Notes: generated by a model not told the origin, from the letters alone. Numbered from the stretch's first letter, positions 34,115-43,309 are shown. The stretch is DNA of 64,000 bases from an uncultured Clostridia bacterium (GCA_948471525.1 CAOKSY010000007.1:1-64000), one strand, 5' to 3'. Program-made: numbers and translations.

Positions 34115-34582
34115 ATGCAATTATTATTCAAACAAAAATTCGTGTCCTTGGCTGGCAAGTATGAGATATACGATTCGAAGGGCAACGTAGTTTATATGAT
34201 CTTGGGCAGAGTATCGATACCCAAACGCTATGAAATATACGACGCCAAAGGCAATTTTCTTGCGGAACTCAAAGCCAAAGTATTTGATATTTTGCCAACT
34301 TTCAGACTTTATATCGGTGATAGAGAAGCGGGTTGCGTCAAAAAGAAATTTACATTCCTCAGTCCAAAGTTTGAAGTGGATTGCAATGGGTGGCGCGTAG
34401 ACGGTAATATTTGGGAATGGAATTATAAAATAATGTCCGCAGATTCCAAGACTGTGGCTACGGTAAGCAAACAGCTTTTGAACCTTACGGATACCTATGC
34501 GATAGACGTCGTCGATCCCAAAGACGCGCTTTTGGCTTTAATGGTCGTGCTTGCTATCGATGCTGAAAAAGAAGGAAAATAA
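34115..34582 (+). CDS. LURP-one-related (YxjI-like) protein
   Basis: The 155-residue protein has the LURP-one/tubby-like fold: repeated beta strands KYEIYDSKGNVVYMI, RYEIYDAKGNFLAEL and FRLYIGDREAG, ending in a helix rich in Ala and Leu (PKDALLALMVVLAID). These small bacterial proteins may bind membrane phospholipids; the function is unknown. It follows the PHP gene by 18 nt with an AAGGGGGAA site, so it is probably the last gene of that operon. Confidence 0.8.
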   Translation: MQLLFKQKFVSLAGKYEIYDSKGNVVYMILGRVSIPKRYEIYDAKGNFLAELKAKVFDILPTFRLYIGDREAGCVKKKFTFLSPKFEVDCNGWRVDGNIWEWNYKIMSADSKTVATVSKQLLNLTDTYAIDVVDPKDALLALMVVLAIDAEKEGK

Positions 34583-34717
34583 ATTTCCATAATTTTTCGA
34601 TAGGAAGATCATTGTTTTGTAAATTGGCTCAAAGTATACTTATACGGTTGACTTGTACGCTCAAAAAGCGCATAATTGATACGGCGGTTTTACCGTTCAC
34701 GGGTATGGAAAGGTGTT

Positions 34718-35656
34718 ATGAAAAATGTTTTTATCGTAAACCCTTATGCGGGAAGAGAGAACGCTCTCGAAAGCATAAAGGCGATTTTGGCAAGCAAAGA
34801 GGATTTTGAATACGAGATATACGTCACAGAGCATAAAGGCGACGCAACCGAATACGTTGCGAAAAAGTGCGAAGAATGCGACGAAGACATAGTATTTTAC
34901 TCGTGCGGCGGAGACGGTACGCTCAACGAAGTCGCGAGCGGATGCGTCGGACACTCAAATGCGGTGTTGGCTGTATATCCATGCGGAAGCGGCAACGATT
35001 ACGTCAAGTATTACGGCGGGAAAGAAGTCTTTCTTGATATAGATAATCTGATAAACGGAACGGAAACAAAGATAGATATAATTAAGGTAGGCGACAGATA
35101 TGCCGTAAACGCATGTCATTTCGGACTTGACAGCGCGGTCGCGAAGAAGATGAACGAAGTTCGTCACAAGAAGATCGTCGGCGGAAGAAACGCATATAAC
35201 ACCGGCGTGTTGTATGCGCTTTTAACTGCTACGAAGACAAAGTGCAAAGTTTACGGAGACGGAGAACATCTCAACGGCGAACGGATACTGCTCTGCACGG
35301 CGGTCAACGGAAGCCATGTCGGCAGTTCTTACAAATGCGCTCCGTATTCTAGTAACAACGACGGTTATATGGAAGTGTGCTGCGTAAGACCCATTTCTAT
35401 ATTCAGATTTCTTAAGTTTATGAAACATTACAAGGACGGCAGCTATCTCGAGATAGAGAACGTGAAAAAGTTCTTGCAATATAAGAGATGCAAAAAAGTT
35501 GAGATCATAGCGGGACAGAAGAATTTTGCGATCAGTCTCGACGGAGAAGTCATAGAGGGCGACAGGTTCCAAGCGGAGATACTGGAGAAGGCTATAAGAT
35601 TTATAGTTCCTCGCGGGGCGGTGGAGAATCCGTCCGCAAAAGCGTATGCTCAATAA
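34718..35656 (+). CDS. Diacylglycerol kinase family lipid kinase
   Basis: The 312-residue protein has the lipid-kinase catalytic domain: NPYAGR (8-13), the nucleotide loop SCGGDGTLNEVASG (62-75) and PCGSGND (88-94), then the C-terminal beta-sandwich ending with AISLDGEVIEGD. Members phosphorylate diacylglycerol or related lipids (DgkB, YegS-like). The ATG at 34718 follows GGAAAGG; the upstream 14-codon extension does not fit. It is a single-gene unit. Confidence 0.88.
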   Translation: MKNVFIVNPYAGRENALESIKAILASKEDFEYEIYVTEHKGDATEYVAKKCEECDEDIVFYSCGGDGTLNEVASGCVGHSNAVLAVYPCGSGNDYVKYYGGKEVFLDIDNLINGTETKIDIIKVGDRYAVNACHFGLDSAVAKKMNEVRHKKIVGGRNAYNTGVLYALLTATKTKCKVYGDGEHLNGERILLCTAVNGSHVGSSYKCAPYSSNNDGYMEVCCVRPISIFRFLKFMKHYKDGSYLEIENVKKFLQYKRCKKVEIIAGQKNFAISLDGEVIEGDRFQAEILEKAIRFIVPRGAVENPSAKAYAQ

Positions 35657-36007
35657 GTCTGCGAAGATGACCGTGATAACTTATAAGACATCTGTCGTAA
35701 TGACAAACGGTAAATAACTTAATTTATCGGCGGCGCGGAATATACGTGTCGTTTTTTATTATTAATATTAAACAATTATGTTTTTATCTGCCTTTGTTGT
35801 ATTATAAAAATTTTTTTGTATTCAATAATCATTATGCATCGTAACTGCTGATTTTGCAGGAATTTTATCATGTAAAATCTGCATACATTACCTATATTGT
35901 ACATAGAGATTATCTTGACAGCGGCTTTTTAGGTTTTGTATAATTTTATTACAGATATCCGTATAGATCCGGGAAATTTATATGGATAAAACGTAGGTAG
36001 GGATTAG
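35657..36007 (+). promoter_or_regulatory. Gene-free AT-rich region with promoter
   Basis: TTGACA (35915-35920), an 18-bp spacer and TATAAT (35939-35944) lead into the next gene with a leader of about 57 nt. A weak hairpin (GATTTTGCAGG...AAAATCTGC) lies near 35853-35884. No gene is seen. Confidence 0.7.
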
Positions 36008-37288
36008 ATGAAATTACACGCTCAGATATGGGACAAGGTCCAGTATATCTTTAGAAATTATTATGACAGAATGATTCATTTTGCCGGATATTATAACGGC
36101 GAAATAGATTTGGCTCTTTTGAGAAAATCGCTTTTTTATATAGTGGAAAAATATCCTGTGCTCAGGTCGTCCTTCGAGCATAGCTCGATAAATCCGCACT
36201 GGAAGGTCAACGAGGATTTTTGCGAGGAAGAAATGGCGGAGAGGATAGTTTGCGACGATCTCGTCAAGAGCGTGCATACTTCGCTCGCCGAGGAGATAAG
36301 CGCCGATTCAAAATTTCAGTTCAAATTGACCGCGCATTATTGCGACGGCAAAACCGCTGTCTCGCTTATAGTTAATCATATGTGTATGGACGGCACAGAT
36401 TTTAAGTACTTTATTTCCAAGATAGTCGAGGGATACAATATCCTTCTCGACGGCGGGGATATTTCAACGCTTTCGCTCAAAACGGGCGAGCGCGGAGCGG
36501 AACAGATATATAAAAATATGAGCGAAGAGGACGCGGAAAAGGCAAAGGGACTGTATAAAAACGTTTCGCGTACGGGAATAAAAAATCGATTTGCTTTTAC
36601 AAAAGATACCGATTGCACAACGTGTTTCAATTTAAGAAAACTCTCTAGCGATACCGTGCAGTCGCTCAAGCGCAAAGGTAAAGAGTACGGCGCGACTCTT
36701 AACGACGTATTTATCGCCGCGTATGCACGCGCTATCTCCTCGCGTCTTGCCGAGACGGACGACGAAAGGATAGTCGTCACCAGTATGAAGAATCTGCGCG
36801 ATCATATCGAGGGTGGAGAGTCCGAAGATATGACAAATCTTACCGGATTTATGCCCTGTGTGCTCGATAGAGTAGAGGGCGATTTTTCGGATACGCTAAA
36901 GACGGTTGCGGAAAAGAATAGACAGTCAAAAGAGGATAAATTCTGCGGACTTTACGGATTGCCGCTTATGGCTTTGGCATTTAAAGTATTTCCCTTTTCT
37001 ATAGCAGAATTGGCGATAAAGATAGGCTATGAAAATCCTCTCATCGGCATGTCAAATATAGGTATCATTTCCGAGGAGGGAGTGACTTTCGGCGGCTGCG
37101 AATGCGTGGATGCGTTTGTCACGGGAGCTACCAAGTTCAAGCCGTATATACAGTTGACCGCTACGACGTTTAAGGGCGAGACGACTCTCTGTATAGCGCA
37201 AAAATGTTCTGATGAAGACAGGCGCCGTATCAATGAGCTTCTTGACGAAATAGTATCTATACTCAAAGAGTTTTGCAATAATAGATAA
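36008..37288 (+). CDS. Stand-alone condensation-domain acyltransferase
   Basis: The 426-residue protein resembles NRPS condensation domains and alcohol acetyltransferase/PapA proteins. The active-site motif HxxxDG is present as NHMCMDGTDF (123-132, His124, Asp128); the first His of the usual HHxxxDG is Asn. The C-terminal half has NLTGFMPCVL and IGMSNIG segments typical of this fold. No carrier protein, adenylation domain or PKS is nearby, so it probably esterifies a small or lipid alcohol with an acyl-CoA. Its own promoter and terminator make it monocistronic. Confidence 0.75.
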   Translation: MKLHAQIWDKVQYIFRNYYDRMIHFAGYYNGEIDLALLRKSLFYIVEKYPVLRSSFEHSSINPHWKVNEDFCEEEMAERIVCDDLVKSVHTSLAEEISADSKFQFKLTAHYCDGKTAVSLIVNHMCMDGTDFKYFISKIVEGYNILLDGGDISTLSLKTGERGAEQIYKNMSEEDAEKAKGLYKNVSRTGIKNRFAFTKDTDCTTCFNLRKLSSDTVQSLKRKGKEYGATLNDVFIAAYARAISSRLAETDDERIVVTSMKNLRDHIEGGESEDMTNLTGFMPCVLDRVEGDFSDTLKTVAEKNRQSKEDKFCGLYGLPLMALAFKVFPFSIAELAIKIGYENPLIGMSNIGIISEEGVTFGGCECVDAFVTGATKFKPYIQLTATTFKGETTLCIAQKCSDEDRRRINELLDEIVSILKEFCNNR

Positions 37289-37292
37289 CAAC

Positions 37293-37324
37293 AAACGACG
37301 CTTGCTATTCCGCAGGTGTCGTTT
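37293..37324 (+). terminator. Terminator after the condensation-domain gene
   Basis: Stem AAACGAC / GTCGTTT extended by CTTGC / GCAGG across a mismatch, loop TATTCC. Convergent genes flank it; the T-run is short. Confidence 0.6.
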
Positions 37325-37344
37325 AATTAGTTTCAAATACGGTT

Positions 37345-38100
37345 TTATAAAAGCTTTTCAAATACAAATATCTCTTGATCAGGATCGCAGTTGTTTGATT
37401 GAAAGATAAGTTCCTTCTTTTTCGATCTGTTCCATTCCGCGAGTTCTTGATAGTTGTTTTGTACAACAAGACCTATTTTAACGCTTATTTTTTGTCTGCC
37501 GTATTTTTTCATTTCCCAAAGGAAGTGCTTATATGGCTGTTCTGCTACGTTTGTTATAATTTCGTATAAGAAATCGTTGTTGCCGTTGCTTTCTATCGGA
37601 GAGAGCAATACGTTGTCGTCAGTCAATTTTATGTATAATTTATTTTTGTTATTGCATTCGTATAGCGATTCAAGACAGAATTTTCGCAAAGCTATATTGC
37701 TCAATTCGCTTATGTCCTTCGTCTTAAAATGCAGGACTATGCGCATATTATTTCTTTTATCGTTGTCGATATTTTTGTTTTTTCTAGTTATAGTTTTAGG
37801 CTGCAAATATTTGTTTATTTCCACCTTTTCCAAAGATAGGGAATAGCGCAGATCGTTGAGGGATTTTTGCGATTGCGCGGACATTTGTCTGTTGTTGAAT
37901 TCTACGGTGAAAAGAAGCGCGACTATGGTCAGTATAGAACTTACCGACGCTACGAATACCGAGGAAGCGACGTTGATGTAATCGCCTATTTTAAACAGCG
38001 ACAAGATCATTCCGATAAATGAAACCAGCGACGTTATACCAAGCGTAGCCATTCCGACGTAGAGCAGTCTTCTTAAATGTTTTTTTTCATTGTTTTTCAT
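37345..38100 (-). CDS. Membrane protein with two N-terminal helices, unknown
   Basis: The 251-residue protein has a basic start, two membrane helices (about 13-34 and 41-65), a coiled segment and a soluble domain of about 160 residues, lysine- and asparagine-rich. Composition and topology suggest a membrane-tethered cytoplasmic sensor or scaffold, but no family is recognised. No clear Shine-Dalgarno. The gene is isolated and more AT-rich than its neighbours, hinting at recent acquisition. Confidence 0.6.
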   Translation of the reverse strand: MKNNEKKHLRRLLYVGMATLGITSLVSFIGMILSLFKIGDYINVASSVFVASVSSILTIVALLFTVEFNNRQMSAQSQKSLNDLRYSLSLEKVEINKYLQPKTITRKNKNIDNDKRNNMRIVLHFKTKDISELSNIALRKFCLESLYECNNKNKLYIKLTDDNVLLSPIESNGNNDFLYEIITNVAEQPYKHFLWEMKKYGRQKISVKIGLVVQNNYQELAEWNRSKKKELIFQSNNCDPDQEIFVFEKLL

Positions 38101-38204
38101 ACAGATTTTTTCCTTTTTTAAATTATATCACACGCACTTAAATTTTTGCAATAGCAAGAATCGTCACGTATTGCATTTAATTTCTTGTATTTTCATTACC
38201 CCTA

Positions 38205-38233
38205 TTGTGCGAAGGTAATTTTTATGCTATAAT
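38205..38233 (+). promoter_or_regulatory. Promoter giving a near-leaderless mRNA
   Basis: TTGTGC, a 17-bp spacer and TATAAT end 8 nt before the ATG at 38241. The predicted start of transcription is at 38240 or 38241. Confidence 0.65.
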
Positions 38234-38240
38234 ATCTACG

Positions 38241-38729
38241 ATGAAAATATTGTTTATTTGTATGTCCAATATATGTCGCAGTCCTTATTGCGAATACGTA
38301 TTCAAAGACATAGTTTCCAAAGACGAAGTTTTGTCGGCTGAAATAGAATGGACAAAGAGTTCGGCGGTGTTCAATAAGTCTTTTGTTATAAACGGCAAGG
38401 CGCGCCTTGCGCTTATGCGCGAGGGATTTGACGAGGCGGCGATCTCTGCGCACGAGCCGACGTTTAAATGGGGCAAGGGCAGGAAGTATTTTAAAGAGTG
38501 CGATATAATAATCGGTATGACCCGATCCAACAAACTTTTTCTGCCTTATTTTTGCCGCAAAAAATTCAGACTTCTGTCCGAACTTGCTTTGGGAGAATAC
38601 GTGCCCATACCCGATCCGGTGCTGATAAAAGATCAGGATAAATACTATGCGGCGATGGACGTTATCAAAAGTTATTTGACTGCTTACGCGCAAAAACTTA
38701 AAGAAGATATTTTACGAAAAAAATCTTAA
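38241..38729 (+). CDS. Low-molecular-weight protein tyrosine phosphatase
   Basis: The 162-residue protein has the LMW-PTP signature at the N-terminus, CMSNICRS (7-14, Cx5R with nucleophile Cys7 and Arg13). The general acid is in IPDPVLIKD near residue 131. It could dephosphorylate tyrosine-protein kinases or arginine-phosphorylated proteins. No cognate kinase lies nearby. The upstream 12-codon in-frame extension from 38205 overlaps the promoter and is rejected. Confidence 0.9.
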   Translation: MKILFICMSNICRSPYCEYVFKDIVSKDEVLSAEIEWTKSSAVFNKSFVINGKARLALMREGFDEAAISAHEPTFKWGKGRKYFKECDIIIGMTRSNKLFLPYFCRKKFRLLSELALGEYVPIPDPVLIKDQDKYYAAMDVIKSYLTAYAQKLKEDILRKKS

Positions 38730-38757
38730 CATTTTATAAAAGTTTTTCAAAGGGGTA

Positions 38758-38786
38758 TTGAAAAAGGGCGGATAGTGTGTTATAAT
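38758..38786 (+). promoter_or_regulatory. SigA promoter of ppx
   Basis: TTGAAA, a 17-bp spacer and TATAAT lie 41 nt before the start codon, which has a TGAGGAAG site. Confidence 0.75.
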
Positions 38787-38827
38787 GTCAACGGACAACG
38801 ATACTTATAATTTTGAGGAAGTAAATT

Positions 38828-40357
38828 ATGGAAAAAGATATGGATAAAATTGCAATAATCGACTTGGGATCAAACTCGACTCGATTAGTGCTCGTAGATA
38901 TTCTCAAAGGGGGATATTTTCAGGTAGTCGACGATATAAAGGAGACCGTAAGACTGGCTCAGGACATGGAAGTCGACGGTTTTTTGCAGTCCAATAGGAT
39001 AGCTCAGACAATAAAGACTTTGAAGATGTTTAGACGTCTTTGCGATGCGAACAACGTATCGCATATATACGCTTACGCTACTGCGGCGGTGAGAAGAGCA
39101 AAGAACCAACGCAGTTTTCTCGACGAAGTACACGCTTGCACGGGTATCGAACTCAAGGTGCTCAACAGCGACGAAGAGGCTCAGCTCGTATATCAGGGCG
39201 TGATCAACTCTATGGATATACCCAGAGGAATTATAGTGGATATCGGCGGCGGAAGCACGCAGATGATTTATTACAACAGAAAGAGTATTCTCAATACGGT
39301 CACGTTGCCGTTCGGTTCGGTAGTGCTGACTGATATGGTCAAGCAGGAAGGACTTTCTCCCGAGGACAAGTCCCGTATGATAGAGAAGTACGTATCGGAA
39401 GAATTGGACAAGCTAGAATGGCTCAAGGATATACTTCCGGATACCAAACTTATCGGCGTAGGCGGATCGTTCAGAAACATAGGCAAGATAAGCCGTATGT
39501 TGAAGAAATATCCTCTTTCTATGGCTCATAACTATGTCGTAGGCAAGAGTGAATTTTCCAGCATATACGGCAATATACGTTCGCTAGAACTCGATAAGAC
39601 TATGAAGATCAGAGGATTGTCGAGCGTCCGCGCGGATATTTTTCCTGCGGCTTTGGCGGCTATCAATTCTATAATAAACGCCGTAGGCGCAGAGGAGATA
39701 GTCATTTCCGGCAGCGGACTCAGAGAGGGCGCGATGTTTAGATACGCAGTTCCCTCGACAAATGAAAAGCCGATATCCGACGTGCTCGGACACAGCATCT
39801 ACTCGCTGTTGAATTTCTTCGGAGAGAATATTCCTCACGCGGAGCAGGTATATAATCTGTCTATACAGTTGTTCAAACAGCTCAAGGTATTACATAAACT
39901 TCCCAGAGCGTACGTCAAGGTTTTGCGTACCGCGGCAATGCTTCACGATACCGGCAACAGAATAAAGTACTACGATCATCACAAGCATTCCAGTTACGTT
40001 ATTCTCAATTCCAATCTTTACGGCATTTCGCACACCGATCTCATAATGGCGGCGTTTATCGCTTCTATGCATAGAAAGGGAGATATAAATACGGTCGAAT
40101 TTATGCGCTATAAAGATATGCTTACGGAAGAAGACTTTGACGCAATACTGAAACTCGGCGTTATTGTCAGGATAGCGGAAAGTTTTGACAGAAGTATGTC
40201 CAGCGTGATAAAAAGCATAGACTGCGACGTACTCGGCGACAGCGTTATAATGAAGACGGACAGCGAAGGACAGGATTGTTCTCTCGAGATAAAAGACGCT
40301 ATGACAGCCGTTCAAGATTTCAGACGCGCGTATAAAAAGAATCTTCAGATCCTTTAG
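38828..40357 (+). CDS. Ppx/GppA exopolyphosphatase with HD domain
   Basis: The 509-residue protein belongs to the Ppx/GppA phosphatase family, which hydrolyses polyphosphate or pppGpp. The ASKHA nucleotide-binding segments are IIDLGSNSTRLVLVDI (9-24) and IIVDIGGGSTQMI, with the catalytic glutamate in NSDEEAQLVYQG. A C-terminal HD-type helical domain follows (LHDTGNRIKYYDHHKHS). No ppk kinase is adjacent. A run of repeats begins downstream. Confidence 0.9.
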   Translation: MEKDMDKIAIIDLGSNSTRLVLVDILKGGYFQVVDDIKETVRLAQDMEVDGFLQSNRIAQTIKTLKMFRRLCDANNVSHIYAYATAAVRRAKNQRSFLDEVHACTGIELKVLNSDEEAQLVYQGVINSMDIPRGIIVDIGGGSTQMIYYNRKSILNTVTLPFGSVVLTDMVKQEGLSPEDKSRMIEKYVSEELDKLEWLKDILPDTKLIGVGGSFRNIGKISRMLKKYPLSMAHNYVVGKSEFSSIYGNIRSLELDKTMKIRGLSSVRADIFPAALAAINSIINAVGAEEIVISGSGLREGAMFRYAVPSTNEKPISDVLGHSIYSLLNFFGENIPHAEQVYNLSIQLFKQLKVLHKLPRAYVKVLRTAAMLHDTGNRIKYYDHHKHSSYVILNSNLYGISHTDLIMAAFIASMHRKGDINTVEFMRYKDMLTEEDFDAILKLGVIVRIAESFDRSMSSVIKSIDCDVLGDSVIMKTDSEGQDCSLEIKDAMTAVQDFRRAYKKNLQIL

Positions 40358-41022
40358 TAGGTGTTCGGCGGAAAAGCAGACTGAGCGAAAGTAAAACAGC
40401 ATCTTTGCCGCCAAAACGGCATAACAAAAAAGTCGACTCGTACGGCAAGTACGAGCGATTTTTTCTTATATCGCCTTGACGGCAAATCTACAATTTTCTT
40501 TTTCGCTCAGCTGCCTTCCCGCCTCACAAAGTTTTATTTTGTCTTTAGAAAGAGTTTCCGCCGATACACCGTAATAAAAAAGTCGCCATGTATAATCCAG
40601 TACATGCGATTTTTTTCTATATCTATGATTGCAGACTTTGGAGAGCGGTGCGGATTTCGTTTTAGCGGAAGTATCCTAGCCACAAGTGTACTTTGCCGTA
40701 CACGGTGAGCGACGGATATCTTTTGATCAAGCGAAAGGCGCGCCGTTATACAAAGTCGTCTCTCAGACAAAAAATCTACATCTATCTTTTTTATTCATCT
40801 CGCATTCCGCCTCACGACGTTTAGTTTGTGCTAAAAAATTACGCCGATTAATCATTTTACTTGCGGCAGACGCGCGATACTCGCTTTCCGCCTCACGTTT
40901 GTATTATTTGGTAATTTTGATCTAGATTAAATCTGTCATTTCGAGCGTAGTCGAGAAATCCAATCAAATTGAATTATATTTCCGCATTACAGTCGAAATG
41001 ACGTTTAATTTACCTTAAATAA
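40358..41022. repeat. Gene-free nest of decayed repeats and hairpins
   Basis: Two terminator-like hairpins share the same base (AAAAAAGTCG...CGATTTTTT): 40424-40466 with inner stem CTCGTAC / GTACGAG, and 40574-40614 with inner stem CATGTA / TACATG. The tag CCGCCTCAC recurs near 40513, 40808 and 40890. At 40935-41002 a 68-bp unit has perfect ends GTCATTTCGA / TCGAAATGAC and resembles the element at the window's left edge (411-437). Frames here (40534-40770, 40686-40925) have no binding sites and look spurious. Confidence 0.65.
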
Positions 41023-41946
41023 TCAAGAAATTTTTGCCCGCTGTTTATATACTACCTCTCGGACAAACGCTTTGGAAGAGAATAGAATTACTCCCACAGC
41101 GAGGGCTATCGCGATGTCTACGAATACAAAAGAGTTGTATGCCAGACTATAGATATATATATTGCTCGCGCCGGAATCGTTTGCGTATGTGCCGAAGGCG
41201 AATACTCCGGAAAGAAAGTGAGCCGTAAATCTAAATGCGCCTGCAGCGATGCCGCCGAGCAGCAGAGAGACTTGCGGACACTTATTAAAGACTTTGATTT
41301 TTGAGAAAATTCCCCCCAGTCCTATTGCCGAAAAAGCTATCGGATAATCCAAAAGAAATTGAGCGGGGTGGATTATATACGGATCTTGAATGGCTTGCAA
41401 GACGCCGTATACTATGCCCAGTAAGAATCCTTTTTTTATACCGAATATATAAGAGAATATCAACAGCGGCAGCAACGACGCGGGCGTAACGCTTCCGCCC
41501 TGAGGCATTTTGAACAGTCTTATATAAGAGAGGGCAAAGCTCATTGCCACGCAAATCGCTCCAAAAGCAACTGTACGGGAATCGAATTTAAAGTTTTCAT
41601 TTCTGCCCAGTAAAAGCGTAAGCGTCAAGATCGCGCCGGTCAGTACAAACATGCTGATATACAGCGGAGCTTTCTTGAGGAAAGGCGAATAATATCCGTC
41701 GTCTTTAATGTTGTCGACGTAGTATTTGCCTATTAGAGATACGCAGACTATAGCCGCTGCAATGCAAAGCGCGATGGCTATATATATGAGTATACGTATC
41801 TTTTGAGGCGAGCGTTTTTTTATAAACATCAAAAACATAAATAAAAATAACGTCAGGAATAATGCAAGTATAGGCCAAAAGACAAGATCGGGCAATTCGT
41901 CGCCGCCCCAAGTCTTGACGGCTGTCAGCATCAAGAGATTGTTCAT
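41023..41946 (-). CDS. thiT: Thiamine ECF transporter S component with extra N-terminal domain
   Basis: Residues about 125-295 match ThiT, the thiamine-binding S component that works with an ECF energizing module to import thiamine: FALSYIRLFKMPQGGSVTPA holds the substrate region, followed by FGIKKGFLLGIVYGVLQAIQDPY and LLDYPIAFSAIGLGGIF. The preceding 125 residues form three further membrane helices not found in typical ThiT (about 190 residues). A TPP riboswitch upstream confirms control by thiamine pyrophosphate. EcfA and EcfT genes are elsewhere. Confidence 0.88.
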   Translation of the reverse strand: MNNLLMLTAVKTWGGDELPDLVFWPILALFLTLFLFMFLMFIKKRSPQKIRILIYIAIALCIAAAIVCVSLIGKYYVDNIKDDGYYSPFLKKAPLYISMFVLTGAILTLTLLLGRNENFKFDSRTVAFGAICVAMSFALSYIRLFKMPQGGSVTPASLLPLLIFSYIFGIKKGFLLGIVYGVLQAIQDPYIIHPAQFLLDYPIAFSAIGLGGIFSKIKVFNKCPQVSLLLGGIAAGAFRFTAHFLSGVFAFGTYANDSGASNIYIYSLAYNSFVFVDIAIALAVGVILFSSKAFVREVVYKQRAKIS

Positions 41947-41965
41947 TGTTGACTCCTTTTCGCCG

Positions 41966-42006
41966 ACAAAAAATAAAAATGCCCCCGAACAAAATGACGG
42001 AGTGCA
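41966..42006 (-). terminator. Riboswitch-controlled terminator
   Basis: Read on the reverse strand, TGCACTCCG pairs with CGGGGGCA (one bulge, one wobble), followed by TTTTTATTTTTT. It lies between the TPP aptamer and the thiT start and is the likely OFF-state terminator. Confidence 0.8.
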
Positions 42007-42014
42007 ACATACTT

Positions 42015-42095
42015 TTTAAGCTCTTTCGTTCAAGCATTACCTTGTCCGATTCAAGTGGTATGATCTCAGCTTTTTAAAGCACCCACGGCGAATAT
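42015..42095 (-). ncRNA. TPP riboswitch (THI element)
   Basis: The reverse strand shows the conserved aptamer order: GGGTGC, then GCTGAGAT about 8 nt later, then ACCACTTGAATCGGACAAGG, then TAATGCTTGAACGAAAGAG. CTGAGA and the TTGAA...GGTAATGC...CGAAAG blocks are TPP-aptamer hallmarks. It is followed by an intrinsic terminator, so thiamine pyrophosphate would stop transcription of thiT. Confidence 0.88.
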
Positions 42096-42221
42096 TTTAT
42101 TTTATACCATAAATATATACGATATAGTTCGCTATGTCAAACAAATAGACGAACTTTGTAAAATATATTTTTCGTCATCTATAGCAACGCGTTTAATCCC
42201 GCTTAGGAAGATTAATTGTAT

Positions 42222-42257
42222 AAAAAAGCCGCGGCGAATAGACCGACGCGACTTTTG
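42222..42257 (-). terminator. Terminator of the lipoprotein gene
   Basis: The reverse strand reads AAAAGTCGCG, a 13-nt loop, CGCGGCTTTTTT: a 10-bp stem with one wobble pair and a T-run, 30 nt past the stop codon. Confidence 0.88.
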
Positions 42258-42283
42258 TAAAATGATTTGGATTGGATTACTTG

Positions 42284-43309
42284 TTATTTGAGGGAATCTT
42301 TTATCTTTTTGCTTTGCGAGTAGTCCATATCGGCTTCCGAATAACTGAACACAGTTATCTGTTTATTCTGAGCCGCGCCGGAGAACATTTGGATCTTGCC
42401 GTTCCAGCTCTCTTCGATGTCGTATCTCTTCGCAAGACCGCATTCCCATATTTGAACGGTCATTCTGCAATATTCGTATTTCATATTGCTTCCGCCGTTG
42501 TCGTTTTCCAGCCATTCGATAGTCAGCTTATCGTTGTTGGCAACTTCTACGTCGATGGAGAAGGTAAGTTCATAATACTTTTTGTCGCCCTCTTCTTTGA
42601 CTTCTATCTTTGCGCCTTCTTCGGATACGATATCTTTAGCCGTCCAGTTGATGTCCACTTTTTTGGCTTCGTCATAACTTCTCGAGCCTGACGCTTCCTG
42701 AGGCGAATTCCAATTGCCGCGCTTTTGTATCTTCCATTCTTTTACTTCCAACAGACCCGTTTTGAAATTATATGTAATAGGGCTGTCATTGTTCATTCTG
42801 CTATAAAGACCGTCGGCAATATATCTTATATCTGCGCTGGTAACGAAGTTTGCGGCGATGGAATTGAAGTTGTGATTGACGGGAAGTTTGATCGTAATGT
42901 CGTCTTTTATCTCGTCGCTCTGTCTTCTCAGTCTTTGATATACGAGCGTGCCTTGATTGCTTCCGAGATTGGTAGTACCTACTTTATGAGTAAAGTAAGC
43001 GAAATGGTCGCACGCAATCTCGTTTATCGTCGCGCCGTATACCATCTTTGCGATCTTATCGGCTGTGCCGAGCGACTCGTTTTCATAGATAGCGGATACG
43101 TTGACAGGCGTTTCTTTCGCTCCCTCGCGTCCGTTTTCTATACTGTCTACGTTTACCGCGTCGGGATATGCAAGGTAGTCTTTCAGTACGGTTCCGAAAT
43201 CTACGTCTATGATCTCTCCGTTTTGACTTCCGCCGTTGCAGGCTACAAAACTTATGCAAATCGTCAATGCCACAAGCATAACTGCGATTGTTGTCAATAC
43301 TTTTTTCAT
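42284..43309 (-). CDS. Lipoprotein of unknown function
   Basis: The 341-residue protein has a lipoprotein signal (lipobox SFVAC, Cys24). The mature part is polar, rich in Asn, Asp and Lys, and appears beta-rich (LTIEWLENDNGG, YELTFSIDVEV). No family is recognised. Its overall layout (short signal, acidic soluble domain of about 310 residues) resembles the partial lipoprotein at the right edge, but the two show no clear sequence match. A GAGTGAAATT site precedes the start. Confidence 0.72.
   Translation of the reverse strand: MKKVLTTIAVMLVALTICISFVACNGGSQNGEIIDVDFGTVLKDYLAYPDAVNVDSIENGREGAKETPVNVSAIYENESLGTADKIAKMVYGATINEIACDHFAYFTHKVGTTNLGSNQGTLVYQRLRRQSDEIKDDITIKLPVNHNFNSIAANFVTSADIRYIADGLYSRMNNDSPITYNFKTGLLEVKEWKIQKRGNWNSPQEASGSRSYDEAKKVDINWTAKDIVSEEGAKIEVKEEGDKKYYELTFSIDVEVANNDKLTIEWLENDNGGSNMKYEYCRMTVQIWECGLAKRYDIEESWNGKIQMFSGAAQNKQITVFSYSEADMDYSQSKKIKDSLK

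Noticed and set aside
40534..40925. Two frames in the repeat nest (78 and 79 codons)
   Set aside because: No binding sites; they follow the repeated non-coding sequence rather than a protein pattern.
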